Assembly (NCBI GenBank): GCA_017451485.1
Contig: JAFTOG010000017.1
Span: 1 to 34,634, forward strand
DNA length: 34,634 nucleotides
Reading direction: 5' to 3'
From: Clostridia bacterium
GTDB lineage: Bacteria; Bacillota; Clostridia; Oscillospirales; CAG-272
Both the position numbers and the translations under genes were made by a program. Positions 1 through 6,388 of this stretch are shown in pieces. Below the pieces are notes generated by a model. The model searched no databases and was not told the origin of the DNA. It saw nothing but the letters and a program-made list of their open reading frames with translations. The stretch's first letter is position 1, and each line of letters opens with the position of its first letter.

Positions 1-8
1 AGTTAAAA

Positions 9-131
9 ACCCGTTTACGGGTAGCAAGTAGCAATTGCGTGGCTGGCAGGCCAATTCTTAACGCACTTGTGCGTAGCCAGTAATGTCTAGGGCTATGCCC
101 GAAAATGAAATACCACCCGCTAGGCGGGTGG
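9..131. repeat. Cluster of small palindromes (intergenic hairpin array)
   Basis: Four clear inverted repeats follow one another in about 120 bases: ACCCGT/ACGGGT at 9-22, ACGCAC/GTGCGT at 61-74, GGGC/GCCC at 90-100 and CCACCCGC/GCGGGTGG at 113-131, with loops of only two or three bases. A weaker CTGGC/GCCAG pair at 43-47 and 76-80 brackets the second. No convincing reading frame covers them. Such dense short hairpins look like a dispersed intergenic element rather than a single terminator. The left end may continue outside the window. Confidence 0.55.
105..131 (-). terminator. Probable terminator of the 75-residue gene
   Basis: On the minus strand the 8-bp GC-rich stem at 113-131 (loop of three) lies 16 bases after the stop codon of the small gene and is followed by a fairly T-rich tract, TATTTCATTTTC. 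The T run is interrupted, so its strength is uncertain. The stem may equally be one unit of the hairpin array. Confidence 0.5.
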
Positions 132-146
132 ATATTTATTATGTAC

Positions 147-374
147 TTATTTTGCGAGCCATTCGTCTGCTGTCTTCTTGGACATTCTCTTGATGTTCTC
201 AACAGGGTAAATGGAATCCTCACCACCGTTTGTGTAAAGGAAGAAGAAGCCGTCAGCAGTTACATAGAGTGTCTCCTCGTATCCTGTAGGATCACCGAAT
301 TCACCAACTGTTACCTTCTTTACAAGCTCTGCTGCTTCTGTATTGTATTCCTTCTTGCAGATAATCTTAACCAT
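147..374 (-). CDS. Small conserved-looking protein of unknown function, 75 aa
   Basis: I do not recognise the family with certainty. The product is a soluble, mixed-charge 75-residue protein with no signal peptide or membrane segment. Its second half, around YVTADGFFFLYTNGGEDSIY, looks like alternating beta strands and turns. The start is well supported: AAGGAGG lies nine bases upstream of the ATG, and a near-ideal sigma-A promoter (417-445) drives it alone. With the stem at 113-131 downstream it forms a complete monocistronic unit. The strong promoter and ribosome binding site suggest an abundant protein (inference). Confidence 0.75.
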   Translation of the reverse strand: MVKIICKKEYNTEAAELVKKVTVGEFGDPTGYEETLYVTADGFFFLYTNGGEDSIYPVENIKRMSKKTADEWLAK

Positions 375-416
375 TTCTTAGTGCCTCCTTATCTTCGTTC
401 AATTTTTTATGCGTAT

Positions 417-445
417 ATATTAGCACAAAGTTATAGATTTGTCAA
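417..445 (-). promoter_or_regulatory. Sigma-A promoter of the 75-residue gene
   Basis: On the minus strand a perfect TTGACA (440-445) is separated by exactly 17 bases from TAATAT (417-422). The -10 box ends 42 bases before the start codon, leaving a short leader with a strong ribosome binding site. Confidence 0.85.
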
Positions 446-497
446 CAATTATTTTATGGAAATTATATGTTATTTTTGCATCCTACCGTCTTAAAAA

Positions 498-539
498 TGC
501 AACTTACCAAAATTCCCTTGATTTTGGTTTTGTATTGCA
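498..539. promoter_or_regulatory. Dyad upstream of the LytTR gene, candidate autoregulatory site
   Basis: CCAAAAT (507-513) and ATTTTGG (521-527) form a 7-7-7 inverted repeat, and TGCAA (498-502) / TTGCA (535-539) forms an outer pair around almost the same centre. The dyad overlaps the -35 box of the candidate promoter, which suits control of the downstream regulator gene. Known LytTR sites are usually direct repeats, so binding by the encoded protein is only a guess. Confidence 0.4.
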
Positions 540-546
540 GTAAACT
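518..546 (+). promoter_or_regulatory. Candidate promoter of the LytTR-DUF3021 operon
   Basis: TTGATT (518-523) and TAAACT (541-546) are 17 bases apart, each matching four of six consensus positions. The suboptimal boxes embedded in the dyad suggest a regulated promoter. The ribosome binding site AGGGAGGG follows, just before the ATG at 576. Confidence 0.45.
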
Positions 547-575
547 AAAGGTACAAAGTAAACAGGGAGGGCGAA

Positions 576-1013
576 ATGAAGATAACGATTGACAAAAATG
601 AAGCGTACAGAGAGCCCGAGGTTCTTATAAAATGTGCTGAGGTAAACGGTGAAATACAGGAAATTATATCCTGCGTCAGCGTAATAGGAAAAAACCTTGC
701 GGGAGAAATAGACGGAGAAATCTTTTTTATTCCCTTAGGAGAGATATACTATTTTGAGAGTGTGGACGGCAGTGTTTTCTTTTACACCGATAAAACAGTG
801 TATAAATGTCAGGCTCGCCTTTATAATTTAGAGGAAGGACTGAGAGACACATATTTTGTCCGTGTCTCCAAAAGCTCTATTGTAAATTTGAAAAAGCTGA
901 AAAGCATAAAAAGAGAAAAGAATGCCCGTCTTTTGGGAACTCTTGCAAACGGAGAGAAAATTATAATTTCCCGTGGGTATGTGAATGATATCAGAAAGAA
1001 GCTGGGGGTGTAG
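576..1013 (+). CDS. LytTR-family DNA-binding regulator without receiver domain
   Basis: The 145-residue protein has a LytTR DNA-binding domain over about residues 45-143, recognisable from the run IDGEIFFIPLGEIYYFESVD, the FVRVSKSSIVNLKKLKSI segment and the terminal ISRGYVNDIRKKLG. The first 40 residues are a short extra region and not a phosphoacceptor domain. Stand-alone LytTR proteins of this kind usually work as LytTR regulatory systems, in which an adjacent membrane protein holds the regulator inactive. The next gene starts three bases after this stop, consistent with that pairing and with translational coupling. The target genes are unknown; autoregulation and control of the following membrane genes are the natural guess. 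The start is set by AGGGAGGG five to ten bases upstream. Confidence 0.88.
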   Translation: MKITIDKNEAYREPEVLIKCAEVNGEIQEIISCVSVIGKNLAGEIDGEIFFIPLGEIYYFESVDGSVFFYTDKTVYKCQARLYNLEEGLRDTYFVRVSKSSIVNLKKLKSIKREKNARLLGTLANGEKIIISRGYVNDIRKKLGV

Positions 1014-1015
1014 AT

Positions 1016-1423
1016 ATGAGGTTGAATAATTATTTGAACGCAATTTTTCGGAACCTTGGTATTATGCTTGTTTTATTTTTAATAGTAAATTTAATAGACT
1101 CTGAAATCTATGGCATAGGATTTGCACGGTTATTAGCTATTCTTTCTGTTGCGATAACCTGCTACGATATATTTGTGTGTGGTACCTCCTTACAAAAAAC
1201 AGTTAAAAATTTATTAAGGGCTTTTGGAGGAATGCTTATTGCATTTATTGCACTTGTAATTTATAATAATAAAATAAATTATTTAAGGACAGGAATAATG
1301 TTTGTTTTATATGCTTTGATCTGGTTTGGACTTTTAATAGCTATAGAAATAATACAAAGGAAGCATATTGAAGTAATAAATAAAAGACTCCGTGAGCTTA
1401 ACGGTGGCAACGATGAGCAATAA
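1016..1423 (+). CDS. DUF3021-type four-span membrane protein, LytTR partner
   Basis: This 135-residue protein has four hydrophobic segments (about residues 13-30, 35-53, 66-83 and 90-110) and a charged C-terminal tail after residue 113 that includes IEIIQRKHIEVINKRLRELN. Size, topology and position directly behind a stand-alone LytTR gene match DUF3021 proteins. By analogy with LytTR regulatory systems such as HdrRM and BrsRM of Streptococcus mutans it would be the membrane-bound antagonist of the regulator; this role is inferred from context. The ATG is two bases after the regulator's stop codon, and the gene overlaps the start of the TM2 gene by 11 bases. Confidence 0.8.
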   Translation: MRLNNYLNAIFRNLGIMLVLFLIVNLIDSEIYGIGFARLLAILSVAITCYDIFVCGTSLQKTVKNLLRAFGGMLIAFIALVIYNNKINYLRTGIMFVLYALIWFGLLIAIEIIQRKHIEVINKRLRELNGGNDEQ

Positions 1424-1802
1424 CTCTGACTATATAGCTAAAATAAGAAAGCACATCCCAAAGGAAGCGTACAGAGAGCTGTGTATAAAGCTTGATGCCG
1501 TAAGCGAGAAAAAATGTAATAAAATAAAGGAGCTGAAGCTAAAAAACATATACGCAACCGTAATTTTGTCACTTTTTTTGGGGATTTTTGGTGCAGATAG
1601 ATTTTATGCAGGGGATATAAGGCTCGGTATAGGTAAGCTTGCTCTGGGAATTATAGGCTATCTGCTCGGAGGCTTCGGGACGGTCGGCTTTGCAATACAG
1701 CTCCTTTCCTATGTATGGTGGATAGAGGATATTTTCTTCTCCTATCGCCTCAGCCGAAAAAGAAACGCAGAGAAGATTTACTACATACTAAACGAAAACT
1801 AA
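1413..1802 (+). CDS. TM2 domain-containing membrane protein
   Basis: The product of 129 residues has a charged N-terminal helix region (about residues 1-42) followed by a TM2 domain. The signature is visible as LGIFGADRFYAGDIRLGIGK between two hydrophobic helices, with a third hydrophobic stretch and a basic tail (SYRLSRKRNAEK). TM2 proteins are small two-helix membrane proteins with the DRFY-x-G motif in the turn; their bacterial roles are mostly unknown. I chose the ATG at 1413, which overlaps the DUF3021 stop, over an upstream GTG at 1392. Overlap with the LytTR-DUF3021 pair places it in the same operon, possibly as an effector controlled by it. A strong terminator follows directly. Confidence 0.82.
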   Translation: MSNNSDYIAKIRKHIPKEAYRELCIKLDAVSEKKCNKIKELKLKNIYATVILSLFLGIFGADRFYAGDIRLGIGKLALGIIGYLLGGFGTVGFAIQLLSYVWWIEDIFFSYRLSRKRNAEKIYYILNEN

Positions 1803-1828
1803 AAAACAGCCACGGGAGTGGCTGTTTT
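1803..1828 (+). terminator. Intrinsic terminator after the LytTR operon
   Basis: A perfect 11-bp stem (AAAACAGCCAC / GTGGCTGTTTT) with a GGGA loop begins at the stop codon of the TM2 gene. The stem sequence is identical to that of the terminator at 3260-3284. Confidence 0.85.
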
Positions 1829-1846
1829 AGTGTTGAAGGAGAGAAA

Positions 1847-2359
1847 ATGAATAAATCAGAAAGAACCGTATTCGATATAATAATTATAACCGTATCATCT
1901 GTGATGGGGTATTTTATTTATTACATTATAGGAGCTTTATGTAATATAATACTTAAAAATGAAATTTTTGATAAAATATCCATGTCCGTGGCTGTTTTTG
2001 TATCTGTGCTTATCCCCATACTGTCAGTTTATATAAAACATTTTTCAAGCAGGAAAAAAAGAGAGAGCTTAATATGTCAGCTTGAGGCAGAGGGCTATAA
2101 TGGAATATGGCGTGACCTTGTATCCTGCATTAAAAAGGGAGAATACACCGTTATTTTGGCACTTTTTACTGTCGTCACCCTGCATTTAGCCACACGCAGC
2201 TATATTGTTTCTCTCGTTTGGGAGGGTGCATTTATACTGACAGGATTATTAAATAACCTTGTCCTTGGATATTTTATATCCTTCATTATAAATATCATCA
2301 CCTATTATACCTACCTTGCCCTGTCAAGACGCAGATTTTATTACAGTCTGCTCCGATAA
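1847..2359 (+). CDS. Multi-span membrane protein of unknown function, 170 aa
   Basis: I do not recognise the family. The protein has hydrophobic segments at about residues 9-36, 44-63, 99-115 and a long C-terminal hydrophobic region around 118-159, ending in the basic tail SRRRFYYSLLR. A charged cytosolic-type loop, SSRKKRESLICQLEAEGY, lies between the second and third segments. The ATG at 1847 is preceded by AAGGAGA with good spacing, just downstream of a terminator. Either read-through or a promoter hidden in the short gap must supply transcription. The block 576-3286 is more AT-rich than the housekeeping genes, which suggests accessory DNA. Confidence 0.7.
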   Translation: MNKSERTVFDIIIITVSSVMGYFIYYIIGALCNIILKNEIFDKISMSVAVFVSVLIPILSVYIKHFSSRKKRESLICQLEAEGYNGIWRDLVSCIKKGEYTVILALFTVVTLHLATRSYIVSLVWEGAFILTGLLNNLVLGYFISFIINIITYYTYLALSRRRFYYSLLR

Positions 2360-2425
2360 TTTGCACTCTGTAAATTTTCAAAAAGTGCAAAATTTGCACT
2401 TTTATTATTGACAAAAAAGTGCAAA
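2360..2425. promoter_or_regulatory. Operator array: four alternating AGTGCAAA half-sites
   Basis: Four half-sites occur in 66 bases in alternating orientation: TTTGCACT at 2360-2367, AAGTGCAAA at 2383-2391, TTTGCACTT at 2393-2401 and AAGTGCAAA at 2417-2425. The middle two form a perfect 23-bp palindrome (2381-2403) just upstream of the -35 box, and the last lies between the -35 and -10 boxes. This is the expected architecture for autorepression by the HTH domain of the downstream antitoxin. Confidence 0.75.
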
Positions 2426-2436
2426 AATGATAATAT
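2408..2436 (+). promoter_or_regulatory. Promoter of the HTH-MNT/HEPN operon
   Basis: A perfect TTGACA (2408-2413) and TAATAT (2431-2436) are separated by 17 bases. The spacer contains one copy of the AGTGCAAA half-site, so a protein bound there would block RNA polymerase directly. Confidence 0.88.
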
Positions 2437-2458
2437 ATAAACAGAAGGAGGCGACAAT

Positions 2459-2932
2459 ATGGCAACATTAAGAGAAATAAGAGTAGAAAAAAAGCTTACT
2501 CAAAAGGAAGCAAGCGAATATCTCGGCGTTTCCCTTCGTTCCTATAAAATGTATGAAAACGAAGAAGAAAAAAAGAATGTAATAAAATACAAATATATGA
2601 TAGAGCAGCTTGAAAAGTATATCGAGCTGGACGAGGAACACGGCATATTGTCCTTAGAGGAAATAAAAAAAGCTTGTGGTACGGTTTTTCAGGAGTATAA
2701 TGTAAAATACTGTATTCTTTTTGGCTCCTATGCGAAGGGTAAGGCAAAGGAAACAAGTGATGTTGATCTTCTTATATCAACGGACGCAAAGGGGCTTAAA
2801 TTTTTTGGAATGGCGGAAAGATTAAGACAGGAGCTTCATAAAAAAGTGGACCTTCTTGACTTTAATCAGTTACCGGGCAACGAGGAGCTTATTGAAGAAA
2901 TATTAAAGGACGGTATAAGGATATATGGATAA
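2459..2932 (+). CDS. HTH-fused MNT nucleotidyltransferase antitoxin (MntA-like)
   Basis: The 157-residue protein has two parts. Residues 3-36 form an XRE-type helix-turn-helix (LREIRVEKKLTQKEASEYLG). Residues 65-155 form a minimal nucleotidyltransferase with G89-S90, ten residues, then D101-x-D103 (LFGSYAKG and SDVDLLI) and a third acid near D131 (KKVDLLD). In characterised HepT-MntA systems the MNT protein transfers AMP to a tyrosine of the HEPN toxin and so neutralises it. The catalytic residues are all present, so the same chemistry is expected. Many MntA antitoxins lack a DNA-binding domain; here the fused HTH probably binds the four half-sites upstream and autoregulates the operon. GAAGGAGG precedes the ATG, and the gene overlaps the toxin gene by eight bases. 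Confidence 0.9.
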   Translation: MATLREIRVEKKLTQKEASEYLGVSLRSYKMYENEEEKKNVIKYKYMIEQLEKYIELDEEHGILSLEEIKKACGTVFQEYNVKYCILFGSYAKGKAKETSDVDLLISTDAKGLKFFGMAERLRQELHKKVDLLDFNQLPGNEELIEEILKDGIRIYG

Positions 2933-3260
2933 GATTAAAAACGATCAATACTACATAGATAAGATGCTTACAGATCTTAAATTCATTGTTCTTCATACAA
3001 AAGGTATTTCGAAGGGAGAGCTTGAAGGGAACGAAATACTTTTTGACTCTATGCTTTTCAGATTAATACAAGTACAGGAAAATTCAAGAAAGCTGACTGA
3101 AGAGTACAAAAACCGGCATAGAAATATTCCTTGGACGGATATATCAGGATTGAGAAACAGAATAGTACACGATTATGGTCATGTGGATTTGTCTGTTGTA
3201 TATTCAACTCTTGTTGATGATGTTCCTTGGTTAATAGATGAGCTTGAAAAGAAAACATAA
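2925..3260 (+). CDS. HEPN-domain toxin (HepT-like RNase)
   Basis: This 111-residue helical protein carries the HEPN catalytic motif R-x4-H as R77-NRIV-H82, followed by D83-Y84. The arrangement RxxxxHxY is the one in which MntA antitoxins modify the tyrosine, so Y84 is the predicted AMPylation site. HEPN toxins of this family cleave RNA as dimers with a composite active site. The ATG lies inside the end of the antitoxin gene, so the pair is translationally coupled. A strong terminator starts at the stop codon. The module is complete and shows no frameshift; it is a mobile defence or stress-type element by analogy. Confidence 0.9.
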   Translation: MDKIKNDQYYIDKMLTDLKFIVLHTKGISKGELEGNEILFDSMLFRLIQVQENSRKLTEEYKNRHRNIPWTDISGLRNRIVHDYGHVDLSVVYSTLVDDVPWLIDELEKKT

Positions 3261-3286
3261 AAACAGCCACTCTGTGGCTGTTTTTT
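3260..3286 (+). terminator. Bidirectional terminator between the HEPN gene and the MBL hydrolase gene
   Basis: An 11-bp stem (AAAACAGCCAC / GTGGCTGTTTT) with a TCT loop is followed by six T on the plus strand and by TTTTT on the minus strand. It can serve both the HEPN operon and the convergent gene cluster ending at 3349. Confidence 0.88.
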
Positions 3287-3348
3287 AATGATAAATGATA
3301 TGTATATTTCCGTCGATATGATATATTACTTAAAGAATACTATAAGAG

Positions 3349-4125
3349 CTACTTGCAGAGGCAGGTGGCTATTATGGGGGAGGCAACCTTTAGCTCCACG
3401 GAGAAGAAGCCGGCATTATCAAGTGCCCGTCTGGTGACGGAAAGAGCCTTATCGGGGGTGTTGTTTTCTCGGCTGAGATGGGCAAGGGCAAGTGCCCTTG
3501 TGCCTCTTTCTGCTAAGAATATGGCAAGACGGGAGCATTCCTCGTTACATAGGTGTCCTCTGTCGGAGAGTATCCTTTGCTTCAGAAAATAGGGGTAGGG
3601 ACCCGATTTTACCATCCCTGTGTCGTGGTTTGACTCTATAATTGCATAATGGCAACCGGAAAGATAGGAGAGTATCTCCTCTGTAATGTGACCCATATCC
3701 GTGGCAATACCGAATTTCTCTCCGTCCTCATTTTCTATGATATAACCCACATTCTGCATACTGTCGTGTGGTATTTCAAAGGAGGTAACGGTAAGAGAGC
3801 ATATCTTTATACTGTAATGTACCTCATGCTTCCACGCACAGGCAAAGAGGGATGATGTAGGAGAAACCATCCTGTCATAGGATGGAGCAGTAATGTGTAC
3901 GGGTATGTGGTGCTTTTTCGATATAATTTCAAGGCCAACAGTGTGGTCTGTATGCTCGTGGGTAAGAAATATAGCGTCTATATTGGAAAGGGAAGAGTTA
4001 AGTGCGGTAAGTGACTTTTCAATCGCCCCCGCACTTTTTCCTGCATCTATAAGTATTTCTGTATCTCTGTCCTTTATATACACGCAATTCCCACTTGAGC
4101 CGGAAAACAATGTGTATATTTGCAT
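3349..4125 (-). CDS. YycJ/WalJ-like metallo-beta-lactamase fold hydrolase
   Basis: The 258-residue protein has the metallo-beta-lactamase fold from its N-terminus: LFSGSSGNC typical of the YycJ/WalJ branch, then the metal motif H56-x-H58-x-D60-H61 in THEHTDH, a further histidine in EIPH120DS, and ATD143MGH. The C-terminal third contains ALAHLSREN, which supplies the last metal-binding histidine region. Relatives bind two metal ions and are thought to act on nucleic acid or other phosphoesters; in Bacilli the gene sits with walKR, which is not the case here. It is the last gene of the rny-side cluster, 45 bases after the galactokinase-family gene, so co-transcription is likely. The name yycJ is plausible but not certain. 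Confidence 0.85.
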   Translation of the reverse strand: MQIYTLFSGSSGNCVYIKDRDTEILIDAGKSAGAIEKSLTALNSSLSNIDAIFLTHEHTDHTVGLEIISKKHHIPVHITAPSYDRMVSPTSSLFACAWKHEVHYSIKICSLTVTSFEIPHDSMQNVGYIIENEDGEKFGIATDMGHITEEILSYLSGCHYAIIESNHDTGMVKSGPYPYFLKQRILSDRGHLCNEECSRLAIFLAERGTRALALAHLSRENNTPDKALSVTRRALDNAGFFSVELKVASPIIATCLCK

Positions 4126-4170
4126 TGGATAAACCTCAAGGCTTTCTATTTATATAGGAAATATCAAGCC

Positions 4171-5448
4171 TTATACCCTTATAGCACCGTAGGGACGGAT
4201 ACGAAGCACATGGCAAGCACCCTCGCCAAATGCCTTTTCAATATTTTTCTTATAAAGCTCAACATATCTATGGGGAACAAATGCCTGGATAGTACCTGCA
4301 AAGCCTCCACCGTGAACACGCCAAGCCGCACCCGAGCCGGAAAGGGTCATATCGGTAATGCAAAGAGCCAAGGAAAGTCCCTGCTCGGAAACATTCTTTG
4401 TTGTAAATACATTCTGTAGGTACATATAGGAGGATTGACCGGATTTAAGCACATACTGGAGGAATTTTTCAAGGTCATTTTCCAAAAGTGCCTTTGCCTG
4501 CACCTCAACTCTGTCATTCTCGTTAAAGAAGTGAGCAGCACGAAGAATAGCTCTGTCACCTACTGCAAGGCGTAGCTTTTCAATATCGGACATAAGGATA
4601 TCTCTGTCCATCTCTGCAAGAACGGTCTTGCCGTAGTATTTGGCAACGGACTTCATCTCTGCGGGAACAGAGGCATAGTCGTCGTTAAGGTCAGCGTGGT
4701 TTCCACCTGTATTGATAATACAGAGGGAGTAGCCTGCACCACTCAGGTCAAAATCAATCTTGTTTATCAAGGGGGATTTGGGGTTAAAGAAATCTATATG
4801 TACAAATCCACCGACAGCACATGCCATCTGATCCATAAGACCGCAGGGCTTACCGAAGAAAACATTTTCGGAGAACTGTGCCATCTTTGCAATTTCCACA
4901 TTGTCAACCTTACCGTCGTTGTAGAAGTGGTTAAGAATATTACCTACCATAACCTCAAATGCGGCAGAGGAGGAAAGACCGGAGCCCTTGAATACATTTG
5001 ATGTGGTATAAGCAACATAGCCTCCTGCCTTATAGCCGTTATCGGTAAATGCCTTTGCCATACCTGCAATAAGGGCATTGGACTTGAAAAAGTCTGATTC
5101 AACGGGGGAGGTGTAGGAATTTATATCCACACAGTCCTCGGGAAAGCCGGCTGATTTTATTTTTATAACTCCGTCGTCGGTCATAGAGGACACAGCGATA
5201 ATATCCAGGTTTATGGAGCCTGCAAGGACCTCTCCGTGGTTATGGTCGGTGTGGTTACCGGAAATCTCACTTCTGCCGGGAACGGAGAAGAGGGACACCT
5301 CACACTCACCGTAAATGGATGCAAACTCAGAAACAGCATCTATATATCTTTTTCTCTGCTCAGCAAGGTTCTCCTCGCCATAGATATCGGCAAGCCTTGT
5401 ATCAAGCTTACCATCCTTAATAAATTTTAAGAGCTCTTTAGTTTTCAT
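4171..5448 (-). CDS. Galactokinase-family GHMP kinase (divergent sugar motif)
   Basis: The 425-residue protein shows the galactokinase layout: sugar-binding signature PGRSEISGNHTDHN (residues 57-70), ATP-binding GHMP motif GSGLSSSAA (155-163) and the third motif RVHGGGFAGT (377-386). It should phosphorylate a sugar at C1 with ATP, as in the Leloir pathway. The usual signature is GRxNxIGEHTDYN; here N replaces the glutamate before HTD, and DH replaces DY. Clostridial relatives with GNHTDH are generally annotated as galactokinase, but the altered sugar pocket leaves the substrate open. There is no galT or galE nearby. The ATG follows AGGAGAG and is one base from the stop of ymdB, so the two are coupled. 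Confidence 0.82.
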   Translation of the reverse strand: MKTKELLKFIKDGKLDTRLADIYGEENLAEQRKRYIDAVSEFASIYGECEVSLFSVPGRSEISGNHTDHNHGEVLAGSINLDIIAVSSMTDDGVIKIKSAGFPEDCVDINSYTSPVESDFFKSNALIAGMAKAFTDNGYKAGGYVAYTTSNVFKGSGLSSSAAFEVMVGNILNHFYNDGKVDNVEIAKMAQFSENVFFGKPCGLMDQMACAVGGFVHIDFFNPKSPLINKIDFDLSGAGYSLCIINTGGNHADLNDDYASVPAEMKSVAKYYGKTVLAEMDRDILMSDIEKLRLAVGDRAILRAAHFFNENDRVEVQAKALLENDLEKFLQYVLKSGQSSYMYLQNVFTTKNVSEQGLSLALCITDMTLSGSGAAWRVHGGGFAGTIQAFVPHRYVELYKKNIEKAFGEGACHVLRIRPYGAIRV

Positions 5449-5449
5449 T

Positions 5450-6238
5450 TTACTCTCCTGTAATTCTTATATTTTTGCACGAAATACCGTGCCAAGTGTC
5501 TGTATTTACGCTGAAAATCGCACCCTCAATGCACATTTCTCCCGAGGCAAAATCAAATCGGGAGAGCATTTTTGTTTTCATTTTGTGTATTACTGCCTCC
5601 TTCTTAACTCCTAAGATGGAATCTACAGCCCCACACATACCAAGGTCGGTAATGTAGGCACATTTTCCGTCAAGGACCTGTGCATCGGAGGTCTGTACAT
5701 GGGTGTGAGTACCAAAGCAGACGGAAATTCTGTCAGAGAAATTGTAGGCAATAGCCTTTTTTTCTCCCGTTGCCTCTGCGTGGATATCCAAAAGGGCAAA
5801 ATCGTAATTTCCCTCCTGACGGTCAAGCTCTTTTTCCACTGCCTCAAAGGGACAGCCCGACGGGTCCATATATGCGTCACCGAGGACATTCATACAAAGC
5901 ACACGCACGCCGTCAATTTTAGTGATTACAGAGCCGTGACCCGGGTTGGATGACGGAAAATTTAAGGGACGGAGCAGGTTTTTTTCGTCATCAAGGTAGG
6001 AAAACACCGATGATTTTCTGTACACATGGTTTCCTGTTGTTATAACATCAACACCACTCTCAAAAAGAGAGATGGCACTGTCCTTATCTATTCCGTTAGG
6101 CTCGGCACAGTTTTCTGCGTTCGCTACTACCATGCTTACGCCATACTGACGGCGAATAGACCATAGCCTTTTACAAAGGAATTTTGTTGCCTCGGGACCG
6201 CATATGTCACCGAGTGCAAGAATGTTAAATGGCTTCAT
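5450..6238 (-). CDS. ymdB: YmdB-type metallophosphoesterase (TIGR00282 family)
   Basis: The 262-residue protein matches YmdB of Bacillus subtilis residue for residue at the metal site, with a constant offset of three: D11 (LGDICG), E42-N43 (AENC), N70-H71 (TTGNH), H153 (DIHAEAT), H178 and H180 (GTHTHVQT). YmdB is a binuclear metal phosphodiesterase acting on 2',3'-cyclic nucleotides and influences biofilm and motility decisions in Bacillus. The gene lies directly downstream of rny, the conserved Firmicute arrangement, but an intrinsic terminator (6278-6305) separates them here. The ribosome binding site is weak (AGAAAG), and a short TCGGG/CCCGA stem lies just before it at 6255-6268. Confidence 0.92.
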   Translation of the reverse strand: MKPFNILALGDICGPEATKFLCKRLWSIRRQYGVSMVVANAENCAEPNGIDKDSAISLFESGVDVITTGNHVYRKSSVFSYLDDEKNLLRPLNFPSSNPGHGSVITKIDGVRVLCMNVLGDAYMDPSGCPFEAVEKELDRQEGNYDFALLDIHAEATGEKKAIAYNFSDRISVCFGTHTHVQTSDAQVLDGKCAYITDLGMCGAVDSILGVKKEAVIHKMKTKMLSRFDFASGEMCIEGAIFSVNTDTWHGISCKNIRITGE

Positions 6239-6277
6239 TTTATTTTCTTTCTATTCGGGGTGTCCCGACTGTTTTAT

Positions 6278-6305
6278 GAAAAAGGGCTGACATTGTAGAC
6301 AGCCC
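6278..6305 (-). terminator. Intrinsic terminator after rny
   Basis: On the minus strand GGGCTG and CAGCCC form a 6-bp stem with a ten-base loop followed immediately by TTTTT. It lies 84 bases beyond the rny stop and 40 bases before ymdB, so downstream genes depend on read-through or an unrecognised promoter. Confidence 0.7.
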
Positions 6306-6388
6306 ATTTCCGTTTTCAAGGTGAACATATCCGTGTATATTAAAATAATACAAAAGATACATTTCAGGTATTTTTATGAGCCGTCAGC

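Noticed and set aside
105..494. 129-residue plus-strand frame over the first small gene
   Set aside because: It runs through the terminator hairpin and antisense to the 75-residue gene, which has a promoter, ribosome binding site and terminator.
6255..6268. TCGGG/CCCGA hairpin before ymdB as a riboswitch
   Set aside because: A lone 5-bp stem with no T run and no conserved aptamer-like surroundings; only noted in the ymdB entry.
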